NCBI GenBank assembly: GCA_021203685.1
Contig: JAJQAS010000260.1
Span: 1 to 6,169 of the forward strand
From: Clostridiales bacterium
GTDB taxonomy: Bacteria; Bacillota; Clostridia; Oscillospirales; Oscillospiraceae
Direction of reading: 5' to 3'
DNA length: 6,169 nt
Every line of letters begins with the position of its first letter. Position 1 is the first letter of the stretch. Below the pieces are notes generated by a model that saw only the letters and a list, made by a program, of their open reading frames with translations, had not been told where the DNA came from and searched no databases. A program made the translations under genes and the position numbers. This document shows positions 1 through 4,860 of the stretch, in pieces.

Positions 1-736
1 CCTCCCGCATACTGTCCAGGATATAGGCCAGCTTGTTCTTCTCGTTTTGCAGGTGCTGGATGTGGGTGCTGACATCCTCCGCCAGGGAGTTGATCTTGGC
101 CGCCATATCCCGCAGCTCCTCATAGGGGTACTGCTCCGCGTCGAGCATGGCGGTGCCGTCCTTCACCCGGGTCAGGCTCTTGTTCATGTCCAGCAGGGGG
201 TCGGTGATGCTGACCATCATGCGGTTGGCCATGGCCACGGACACCAGCAGCGCCAGCAGCGCCGCCAGCACAATGGCCGGGGCGAAGGTGGCCAGGTCGG
301 TGAGCACGCCGTTGTACTGCTGGGACAGGCGGATATAGTACCCGTCGGCCGTCAAAATGGCGGCGTACATCATTTTTGCGTTCAGGGTGGAGCTGGTGCG
401 GATGGTCACCTGCTGGCTGCCCACGTTTTGCAGCTCCTCCCGGTCGGCGTGGTTCTCCATGGTGGTGTAGTCCACCTGGGAGTCGCCGGTGACGGTGCCG
501 TCGGAGGCGATGATGGTGACGCGGATGTCGTCGTCATAGGAGGCCCACCGTTTGGCCTGGGCGTCGTGGTCCTCCTCCGCGTCGAACTCGTCGGCCAGGA
601 TCATGGCCAGGTTGGACAGCTCCCGCTCCTTGGTGTTGGTCAGGGCCACGTCGAAGATGACCGCGCTGGCCACGGCGCAGATCAGGATGCCCACCGTCAG
701 CACCAGGACGAAGGCTTTTGTCAGAGCGCGCTTCAT
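1..736 (-). CDS. Sensor histidine kinase, PhoR-like, N-terminal part (runs off window)
   Basis: Membrane sensor kinase, partner of the response regulator directly upstream; expected to sense an extracellular or envelope signal and phosphorylate that regulator. Only the first 245 residues are visible. Translation from the ATG at 736 gives a short basic start (MKRALTK), a transmembrane segment at about residues 8-30, an extracytoplasmic region to about 148, a second transmembrane segment at about 150-170, then a HAMP-like linker (about 171-225) and a helix reading EKNKLAYILDSMRE, the usual lead-in to a cytoplasmic PAS domain in PhoR-type kinases. The outer region carries DGTVTGDS and TMENHADREE, which resemble the PAS/sCache sensor fold of Bacillota PhoR/WalK-like kinases. 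The HisKA and ATPase domains lie outside the window. The start is 3 bp after the regulator's stop, with only a weak purine-rich site (GGGAAGAG) in the end of that gene, so translational coupling is likely. The signal sensed cannot be read from the sequence. Confidence 0.88.
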   Translation of the reverse strand, partial: MKRALTKAFVLVLTVGILICAVASAVIFDVALTNTKERELSNLAMILADEFDAEEDHDAQAKRWASYDDDIRVTIIASDGTVTGDSQVDYTTMENHADREELQNVGSQQVTIRTSSTLNAKMMYAAILTADGYYIRLSQQYNGVLTDLATFAPAIVLAALLALLVSVAMANRMMVSITDPLLDMNKSLTRVKDGTAMLDAEQYPYEELRDMAAKINSLAEDVSTHIQHLQNEKNKLAYILDSMRE

Positions 737-739
737 CGC

Positions 740-1438
740 TCACTCTTCCCGGACGCCGATGAAGCGGTAGCCCACCCCCCGTACGGTCTTGATGAAGTGG
801 CTGTTGTCCGAAGGGTCGTTGAGCTTTTGCCGCAGGGTGCCGATGTGGATGTCCAGGGTCCGGGTCTCGCCGGGGTAGTCCGCCCCCCAGACCTCTTTGA
901 GCAGCTGGTGGCGGGTGATGCTCTTGTCGGGGTGCTCCATCAGGAACTTGAGCAGCTCGAACTCCTTGAAGGTCAGCTCCACCAGCTCGTCGTCCACCCA
1001 GACCTCCCGGGTGTCCGGGTTGATGCGCAGCCCCTGGTACTGGTACACCGGCCCCGGCTCCTGGCCGTTGACCCTGCGCAGCAGGGCGCGGATGCGGGCG
1101 CACAGCTCCAGCACGCTGAAAGGCTTGGTGACGTAGTCGTCGGCCCCGGCGTCCAGCCCGGCCACCTTGTCGTCCTCCATGCCCTTGGCGGTGAGCAGGA
1201 TCACCGGCACCTGGCTCAGGGCGGGAGAGGCCCGCATGATCTTCAGCGCCTCGATGCCGTCCAAGCCGTCCATCATAATGTCCATGGTCACAAGATCGGG
1301 GGTCTGCCGGGCCATGTCCTCCAGTGCGTCCACGGCGTTGTCGAAGCTGCCCACGTCGAACCCCTGGCTCTTGAGCGCCACCTCCAGCAGGCGGCGGATG
1401 CTGTCGTCGTCCTCCACGATGAGGATTCGTTCTTTCAT
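740..1438 (-). CDS. OmpR/PhoB-family response regulator transcription factor
   Basis: DNA-binding response regulator of 232 aa, the family's normal length. Residues 1-115 form a receiver domain: acidic pocket E9-D10-D11, phospho-acceptor D53 (in VTMDIMMDG), switch T83 (LLTAK) and conserved K105 (VTKPF). Residues from about 130 to the end form the winged-helix domain, with LTFKEFELLKFL, the recognition-helix stretch TRTLDIHIGTLRQKL and the terminal wing KTVRGVGYRF. All catalytic residues are present, so it should be phosphorylatable. The ATG at 1438 is chosen because AAAGGAGC lies 8-9 bases upstream and the protein begins with the canonical KERILIVEDD; in-frame starts further upstream would only translate the leader. 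It is followed after 3 bp by the sensor kinase. Closest in look to PhoP/PhoB; WalR/YycF is an alternative that sequence reading alone cannot exclude. Confidence 0.95.
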   Translation of the reverse strand: MKERILIVEDDDSIRRLLEVALKSQGFDVGSFDNAVDALEDMARQTPDLVTMDIMMDGLDGIEALKIMRASPALSQVPVILLTAKGMEDDKVAGLDAGADDYVTKPFSVLELCARIRALLRRVNGQEPGPVYQYQGLRINPDTREVWVDDELVELTFKEFELLKFLMEHPDKSITRHQLLKEVWGADYPGETRTLDIHIGTLRQKLNDPSDNSHFIKTVRGVGYRFIGVREE

Positions 1439-1484
1439 AGTCGTTGCTCCTTTGTATGGAAACGGTAAAATCGTATGTTTTGCG

Positions 1485-1514
1485 CCGACCACGCAAATTT
1501 GCGCGTCCCGTCGG
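1485..1514. promoter_or_regulatory. Dyad in the response-regulator leader
   Basis: A perfect 12-bp palindrome, CGCAAATTTGCG, sits at 1492-1503 and is flanked by CCGAC (1485-1489) and GTCGG (1510-1514), which can pair with each other. It lies about 50-75 bp upstream of the regulator's ATG. It may be a protein-binding site or an RNA hairpin in the leader; there is no T-tract after it, so it is not an intrinsic terminator. Function unknown. Confidence 0.35.
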
Positions 1515-1563
1515 TTATCGTTTCTATTTTGCGACAACGGAGCGGATTTCTCCACCATTCTTG

Positions 1564-1591
1564 TGTATGTTTTTTGTATGGTGTTTGTAAA
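1564..1591 (-). promoter_or_regulatory. Three-hexamer array resembling a Pho/Wal-type response-regulator box
   Basis: On the minus strand the sequence reads TTTACA, 5 bp, CATACA, 5 bp, CATACA (plus strand TGTATG-N5-TGTATG-N5-TGTAAA). The hexamers recur at exactly 11 bp, about one helical turn, as expected for tandem OmpR-family dimers. The known B. subtilis PhoP box is TT(A/T/C)A(C/T)A repeated with about 5-bp spacers, and the WalR box is TGT(A/T)A(A/T/C)-N5 repeated. TTTACA fits both exactly; the CATACA units fit at 4 of 6 positions. The array lies about 126 bp upstream of the response regulator gene, which suggests autoregulation. Binding is inferred, not shown. Confidence 0.5.
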
Positions 1592-1651
1592 GTTGAGCGG
1601 GTTTGCAATAAAGCTGTATAACGTTCGGCAAAAAGCAGAACAAACGATAAG

Positions 1652-1870
1652 CACCCTCCCCCTTGCCTCCCCTGAAAGGGGAGGGGGACCATGCGAAGCA
1701 TGGTGGAGGGGTTTCCCTTGTTGTTCACACGTCTACCGCCCGGCAATAAAGCAGTTCTCATTGGTTCAAAATCGTATTTACTTTACGTGGAGGGAACTTT
1801 TGGCGTAGTAAACCCCTCCGTCGCGGCTTACGCCGCGCCACCTCCCCTTTCAGGGGAGGCGAGAGGGGTG
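1652..1870. repeat. MITE-like / paired REP-like element with inverted hairpin-bearing arms
   Basis: Two arms of about 60 bp lie in inverted orientation: 1652-1714 and 1810-1870, separated by about 95 bp of unrelated sequence. Both carry, from the outer end inward, CACCC, a hairpin CCTCCCCT/AGGGGAGG with a 3-base loop (1666-1684 and 1841-1859), a second hairpin, and GGAGGGGTTT at the inner end. The second hairpin differs in sequence (ACCATGC/GCATGGT at 1688-1704; CGCGGC/GCCGCG at 1822-1837) but pairs in both arms. No transposase is encoded. Intergenic repeats of this CTCCCC...GGGGAG type are, to my recollection, common in gut Clostridia. I did not find a clear target-site duplication at the ends. 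It could be a non-autonomous mobile element or two facing REP-like units. Confidence 0.75.
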
Positions 1871-1919
1871 GTCAGTTGCAGGGCGGCAGTTCTTCGAGGG
1901 AAAGCCGCACGATGTTGGG

Positions 1920-1960
1920 CAAAAAAACAACCCCGGCCCCACATTTCTGCGGGACCGGGT
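1920..1960 (-). terminator. Rho-independent terminator of the hydrolase operon
   Basis: On the minus strand a 12-bp stem, CCCGGTCCCGCA pairing with TGTGGGGCCGGG (two G-T wobbles), closes a GAAA tetraloop (stem bases 1959-1948 and 1943-1932) and is followed by TTGTTTTTTT. It begins 25 bp after the stop codon of the NlpC/P60 gene. This is a strong, textbook-type intrinsic terminator. Confidence 0.93.
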
Positions 1961-1984
1961 AGGAAAGGTAGGGATTTGCTGAAA

Positions 1985-4033
1985 TTAGCTGGTCATACGG
2001 CGGATGGTGATGATGCTCTTGTAGTTGACGCTGCAATAGGTGATGCCGTACTTCTTGCCCAGGGCGGAGAGCAGCTTGCCGTTGCCGGCGTAGATGCCCA
2101 CATGACCGCTGTAGCAGACCACATCGCCCACCTGCATCTCGGAGTAGCTGACCGCCTTTCCGTAGCTGCGGATGGCGGAGGAGCTGTGAGGCAGGCTGAT
2201 GCCGAAGTGGGCGAAGACACTCTTGACGAAGCCGGAGCAGTCGCAGCCGTTGGTCAGGCTGGTGCCGCCCCAGACGTAGGGGTTGCCCACGAACTGAGAG
2301 GCGTAGGACAGGATGGAGCTGCCGCTGGAGCTGGACGAGGTGGTGGTCGTCGTGGTGCTCTCGCTGCTGCTGGTAGTGCTCTCGCTGCTGCTGGTAGTGC
2401 TCTCGCTGGCGCTTTCGGCGGCGGCGGCAGCTTCCGCAGCGGCGGTGGCGGCGGCGGCGGCCTGAGCGGCGGCCGCGTCGGCGTCGCTGTCCTCCAGGTA
2501 GCCGGAGTCCACATAGCCGGTCTGGCCGTTGTAGGTGACCTTATACCAGCCGTTGGAAATGCCGCTGACGGCCACAATGGTGCCGTTGGGGATGGAGTCC
2601 AGGGCGGTGGAGTCGGTGGTGGCGTCCTCCCGGAGGGTCAGCACGGAGGCGGTGACCTTGGCGTAGTCGGGGTAGGCTTGGAAGCCGTCCTCGGTGGTGG
2701 CGGAGACGAACGCGCCGCTGACATAACCGGTGAACTTGCCGTAGGAGACCTCATACCAGGCGTCCACGGTGCCGATGACCTCCAGCAGCTCGCCCTGGGG
2801 CACGATGGTCAGCCGGGCATAGCTGCTGCCCGCGCCGGAGCGCAGAGACAGGGAGGTGGCGATGACCTGGACATAGCCGGAGGTGCAGGAATCTTCCACG
2901 TCCACATACTCGGCGTAGACGTAGCCGCTCATGCCGTTGTAGGTGATGGCGTACCACTTGCCGTTCTTTTCCTTGCTGGTGATCTGGAAGGTGGTGCCCT
3001 CGGGGATCTTGGCCAGCACGGTGGACTTGAGGGAGGTGGACTCCCGGAGCTTCAGGTCGTCGATGGTGGCGGTGCCGTAGCCCACGCAGTCGTCCTCACC
3101 CTCGGTGGTGATGCAGTCGCAGTAGACCCAGCCGCTCAGGTCCTGATACTCGATCTTGTACCAGTTGTTTTCGCTGGCGTAGATGTCCACGCTCTTGCCC
3201 TTGGGCACCAGGCCCACGATGGCGGAGGAGCTGTCGGCGGATTCCCGGATGATGGTGTTGACCACCTTGCTGACGCCGGAGCCGATGCTGTTGATGTCCA
3301 GGTACTCGCCGGACATATAGCCGGTGTACTTGGTGCCCTCGGTGTCGTAGTAGCGGGCCTTCATCCAGCCCTCCTCATCCTCGGTGGAGAGGACGGTGAC
3401 GATCTCCCCTTCGGGGACGGTGGTCAAAATCTTGGAGTCGGTGCTGGCCTTTTTGCGGATGCGGACGCCGCTGTCGGTGACGGTGGCGGTATAGGAGACG
3501 CTGGACGTGATGGCGGCGGTCTCCTCCACTTCCTCTTCTTCCTCTTCTTCCTCCTCGTCGGCGGAGCTGTCAGAGGAACTGCTGTCGCTCTTGGAGCTGC
3601 TGCTGCTGTCCTCGCTGCTGTCGGAGGAGCTGGAGCTGCTGTCGGCGTCGCTGCTGCTGGAACTGTCGGCGGAGCTGGCGGCGGAATCGGCGGAGGTGTC
3701 GGTCTCTTCCTCTTCCTCGGCCTCGTCGCTGGCGGAGCTGCCCGCGATGTCGATGTAGTCGGCGGCGACGTAACCGGTCATGGTGTCGCCAGTCTCTTCG
3801 TAAGTAAAGGAAACCTTGACCCAACCGTTTTCGTCGGCGGTTTCCAGAACGGTGAGGGTGTCCCCCTTGTTGGCCTGCTGATAGACCTCGGAATCGGAGG
3901 AAGGCTCGGTGCGGATGCGGACGCAGTCGTCGGTGACGGTGCCGGTCTGGGTGGCGAAAGCGAGACTCATCGTGCTCAACGCCATGGAAAAGACCAGAAC
4001 CAGCGCGGTAACGGTTCTCTTGAGTCGGTGCAT
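1985..4033 (-). CDS. Secreted SH3b-repeat NlpC/P60 (C40) peptidoglycan hydrolase
   Basis: Exported cell-wall hydrolase of 682 aa, expected to cut peptide stems of peptidoglycan (C40 enzymes are usually gamma-D-glutamyl-diamino-acid endopeptidases). Residues 1-27 are a signal peptide (basic HRLKR, hydrophobic core, cleavage near SLAFA-TQ). Six bacterial SH3 domains follow at about 31-97, 181-248, 253-310, 318-380, 386-445 and 456-515, which should bind the wall. A Ser/Asp/Glu-rich linker (98-178) separates the first from the rest, and an Ala- then Ser/Thr-rich linker (517-572) leads to the NlpC/P60 domain (573-682). The nucleophile is C599 (DCSGF) and the general base H644 (GHVGIY); the third polar position, often His in an IHA motif, appears to be S656 (KLLSA). 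GGAGG lies 6 bases before the ATG. It probably shares an operon with the 97-aa gene 45 bp upstream. The many cysteines (C305, C307, C316, C383, C597 among them) are notable for a secreted protein. Confidence 0.95.
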   Translation of the reverse strand: MHRLKRTVTALVLVFSMALSTMSLAFATQTGTVTDDCVRIRTEPSSDSEVYQQANKGDTLTVLETADENGWVKVSFTYEETGDTMTGYVAADYIDIAGSSASDEAEEEEETDTSADSAASSADSSSSSDADSSSSSSDSSEDSSSSSKSDSSSSDSSADEEEEEEEEEVEETAAITSSVSYTATVTDSGVRIRKKASTDSKILTTVPEGEIVTVLSTEDEEGWMKARYYDTEGTKYTGYMSGEYLDINSIGSGVSKVVNTIIRESADSSSAIVGLVPKGKSVDIYASENNWYKIEYQDLSGWVYCDCITTEGEDDCVGYGTATIDDLKLRESTSLKSTVLAKIPEGTTFQITSKEKNGKWYAITYNGMSGYVYAEYVDVEDSCTSGYVQVIATSLSLRSGAGSSYARLTIVPQGELLEVIGTVDAWYEVSYGKFTGYVSGAFVSATTEDGFQAYPDYAKVTASVLTLREDATTDSTALDSIPNGTIVAVSGISNGWYKVTYNGQTGYVDSGYLEDSDADAAAAQAAAAATAAAEAAAAAESASESTTSSSESTTSSSESTTTTTTSSSSSGSSILSYASQFVGNPYVWGGTSLTNGCDCSGFVKSVFAHFGISLPHSSSAIRSYGKAVSYSEMQVGDVVCYSGHVGIYAGNGKLLSALGKKYGITYCSVNYKSIITIRRMTS
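2318..2485 (-). repeat. Low-complexity Ala then Ser/Thr linker of the hydrolase
   Basis: Encodes hydrolase residues 517-572, first a run of mostly alanine (518-539) from GCG/GCC-type codons, then TTSSSES-type repeats and a Thr/Ser run. At the DNA level, a 21-bp unit (CTCTCGCTGCTGCTGGTAGTG on the plus strand, one base over the shorter core) occurs twice without a mismatch at 2358-2378 and 2379-2399, with a partial third copy to 2408. A flexible spacer between wall-binding and catalytic domains; length change by slippage in 7-codon steps would keep the frame. Confidence 0.8.
3500..3742 (-). repeat. Low-complexity acidic and serine-rich linker of the hydrolase
   Basis: Encodes hydrolase residues 98-178, between the first and second SH3b domains. 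It starts with an E-rich patch (residues 104-110), continues as about 45 residues of Ser mixed with Asp, and ends with a run of about ten Glu (160-168 and 170-171). It is strongly negatively charged and surely disordered. The plus-strand DNA shows purine/pyrimidine-skewed CTGCTG and CTTCCTCTT runs. Such linkers act as spacers in surface proteins and could bind divalent cations; the latter is inference. Confidence 0.8.
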
Positions 4034-4078
4034 AAAAAACCTCCAGTGTATCTCTGTGTCGGAGGGCGGGACACGTAC

Positions 4079-4372
4079 TCAGCCGGCGTTCAGGGCGCGG
4101 GTCAGCCAGACGGCTCCCAGGTCCATGGCGGAGTACAGGCTGTTCTTTTCGCTTTTACGCACCACGCGGTCCCTGGATTTCAGATCTTTCGCGGTCAGCT
4201 GAAGCTGAACGGAAACGCGGGTGGCTACATCCAGGTCCTGCACCTTTTTGGTGTCCAGGATTTGAAGCATGATGATATATTTTTCAGACATGCTGCCGTA
4301 GTAGATCAGGTTGTCCTTGCGGCGGATGGGGCGGCCCTTATAGGTGAGGGGAAGCGATTTGGAATCGGCCAT
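4079..4372 (-). CDS. Small protein of unknown function, 97 aa, upstream of the hydrolase
   Basis: I do not recognise this family. The 97-residue protein starts MADSKSLPLTYKG, has no signal peptide or transmembrane segment, and so should be cytoplasmic. It looks like a compact alpha/beta domain: a basic N-terminal part (GRPIRRKDNLIYYG), a hydrophobic strand (KYIIMLQIL), a conserved-looking VATRVSVQLQLT, and a C-terminal helix (SLYSAMDLGAVWLTRAL). It is rich in Lys and Arg (net basic). It is very likely a real gene: a near-consensus promoter at 4429-4401, AAGGAGG seven bases before the ATG at 4372, and an ordinary amino-acid composition. An in-frame ATG at 4441 is rejected because it would place the promoter inside the gene. 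The hydrolase gene begins 45 bp after its stop with no terminator between, so the two are probably co-transcribed. Confidence 0.85.
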   Translation of the reverse strand: MADSKSLPLTYKGRPIRRKDNLIYYGSMSEKYIIMLQILDTKKVQDLDVATRVSVQLQLTAKDLKSRDRVVRKSEKNSLYSAMDLGAVWLTRALNAG

Positions 4373-4392
4373 TAGAATACCTCCTTGTAAAC

Positions 4393-4418
4393 TGTAACAA
4401 ATTGTAACACATTGTAAT
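4393..4418. promoter_or_regulatory. Tandem TGTAAC hexamers overlapping the operon promoter
   Basis: On the plus strand TGTAAC (4393-4398), TGTAAC (4403-4408) and TGTAAT (4413-4418) recur every 10 bp. A further TGTCAA at 4424-4429, 11 bp on, is the -35 box read in reverse. Each of the three hexamers fits the published WalR half-site TGT(A/T)A(A/T/C), but with 4-bp rather than 5-bp spacers. The array covers the -10 element and start region, so a bound protein would be expected to repress. It resembles the array at 1564-1591. Some of the similarity is forced by the -10 sequence TACAAT. Confidence 0.45.
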
Positions 4419-4429
4419 CGAATTGTCAA
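4401..4429 (-). promoter_or_regulatory. Sigma-A promoter of the 97-aa gene / hydrolase operon
   Basis: The -35 box TTGACA (4429-4424) is a perfect consensus, the spacer is 17 bp, and the -10 box TACAAT (4406-4401) matches 5 of 6 positions with an extended TG at 4409-4408 (TGTTACAAT). The transcript should start near 4395, giving a leader of only about 20-25 bases that ends in AAGGAGG. It is the strongest promoter visible in the window. Confidence 0.88.
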
Positions 4430-4451
4430 CTTTTTAACCACGCATTTTTCT

Positions 4452-4488
4452 TGTGAAACTGCACAAATTGCAGGTTAAACAGTTCACA
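4452..4488. promoter_or_regulatory. Nested inverted repeats upstream of the operon promoter
   Basis: TGTGAAACTG (4452-4461) faces CAGTTCACA (4480-4488), an inverted repeat with one bulged base. Inside it, CTGCA (4459-4463) faces TGCAG (4469-4473) across a 5-base loop. The two pairings share bases and so exclude each other as RNA. The site lies about 25-60 bp upstream of the -35 box, a usual position for an activator. It could be a regulator site or a remnant of the downstream end of the ireB transcript. Confidence 0.3.
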
Positions 4489-4497
4489 TTCGAAGCA

Positions 4498-4532
4498 GAA
4501 AGAAAGGCCCCTCTCCAAAAGACGGGCCCTTT
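4498..4532 (-). terminator. Terminator downstream of ireB, possibly bidirectional
   Basis: On the minus strand GGCCCGTCTT pairs with GGAGAGGGGCC-type bases (4528-4506) with one G-G mismatch and a tight loop, followed by TTTCTTTCT. On the plus strand the same hairpin is followed by CTTTTTT, so it could also stop transcription coming from the other side. It lies about 38 bp after the ireB stop codon. Confidence 0.72.
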
Positions 4533-4565
4533 TTTGACAAAAAACGGGGAAGCGGGCGCAAACGC

Positions 4566-4817
4566 TCACACGCCCAGGTAATACCGCACCAGCTCCTGCA
4601 ACAGCTCGTCCCGGTCCAGCTTACGGATGAGGGAGCGGGCGTTGTTGTAGTTGGTGATATAGGTGGGGTCTTCGGAGAGGATGTACCCGACGATCTGGTT
4701 GATGGGATTGTAGCCCTTTTCCTGCAGCGCGGCGTAGACCATGGACAAAATCTGGCGGTTTTCCCACTCTTCGGTACGGGACAGGTCGAACCGCCGGGTA
4801 TAATCGACATCAGACAT
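4566..4817 (-). CDS. ireB: IreB family regulatory phosphoprotein (UPF0297)
   Basis: Small cytoplasmic regulator of 83 aa, the usual length of the family. In Enterococcus faecalis IreB is a substrate of the PASTA-domain kinase IreK and restrains cephalosporin resistance; in other Bacillota it is the uncharacterised YrzL/UPF0297. The signature is plain: YTRRFDLS near the start, EKGYNPINQIVGYILSEDPTY at 33-53 and NNARSLIRKLDRDELLQELVRYYL to the end. T7 matches one of the reported phosphorylated threonines, while position 4 is Val. The ATG at 4817 is chosen from the family start and GGAGG eight bases upstream; a longer in-frame start at 4940 would run through the glgP terminator and the promoter. 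It is transcribed alone from the promoter at 4889-4861 and has its own terminator. Its usual neighbours alaS and ruvX are not here. Confidence 0.96.
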   Translation of the reverse strand: MSDVDYTRRFDLSRTEEWENRQILSMVYAALQEKGYNPINQIVGYILSEDPTYITNYNNARSLIRKLDRDELLQELVRYYLGV

Positions 4818-4860
4818 GAGAAAAACCTCCAGTGCAGCGATGGTGTGAGGAACCACATAT

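Larger units (their letters stand above)
1439..1984. other. 546-bp gene-free region between hydrolase and response regulator
   Basis: No protein-coding gene is convincing here. Reading along the minus strand it holds the terminator of the hydrolase operon (1960-1920), a paired inverted-repeat element (1870-1652), a hexamer array that looks like a response-regulator box (1591-1564), an AT-rich leader with a dyad (1514-1485), and the ribosome site of the regulator gene. The composition is more AT-rich than the genes between 1440 and 1650, as expected of a promoter region. I could not fix a convincing -10 element for the response regulator: TTGTTC-17-TATACA at 1643-1615 is a weak candidate that would place the hexamer array downstream of the start. 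Confidence 0.7.

Noticed and set aside
47..1468. Plus-strand open frame of 473 codons opposite the two-component genes
   Set aside because: Antisense to a clear response regulator and sensor kinase; product is His/Gln/Val-rich with no recognisable domain, typical of a high-GC shadow frame.
1453..1477. Further CATACA/CATACG hexamers close to the response regulator ribosome site
   Set aside because: They are 19 bp apart and out of phase with the 11-bp array, and one abuts the Shine-Dalgarno sequence, so they are not convincing box members.
534..1496. Minus-strand frame of 320 codons overlapping the response regulator
   Set aside because: Out-of-frame reading of the regulator gene, rich in Arg/Gly/Pro/Ala; the true frame has all receiver and winged-helix motifs.
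1439..1654. N-terminal extension of the response regulator from an upstream in-frame ATG
   Set aside because: It would translate the promoter region and hexamer array, and the family start with a good ribosome site is at 1438.
2358..2408. Short direct repeats as a possible CRISPR array
   Set aside because: The repeats are contiguous, in frame inside a coding sequence and without spacers.
1691..4375. Very long plus-strand open frame (894 codons) opposite the hydrolase and the 97-aa gene
   Set aside because: It is an antisense shadow created by GC-rich third codon positions. The product is Gly/Ala/Val/His-rich low complexity, crosses a terminator, a repeat and intergenic DNA, and has no ribosome site or family features.
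4373..4441. N-terminal extension of the 97-aa protein
   Set aside because: The upstream ATG precedes the -35 and -10 boxes, so it would not be in the transcript.
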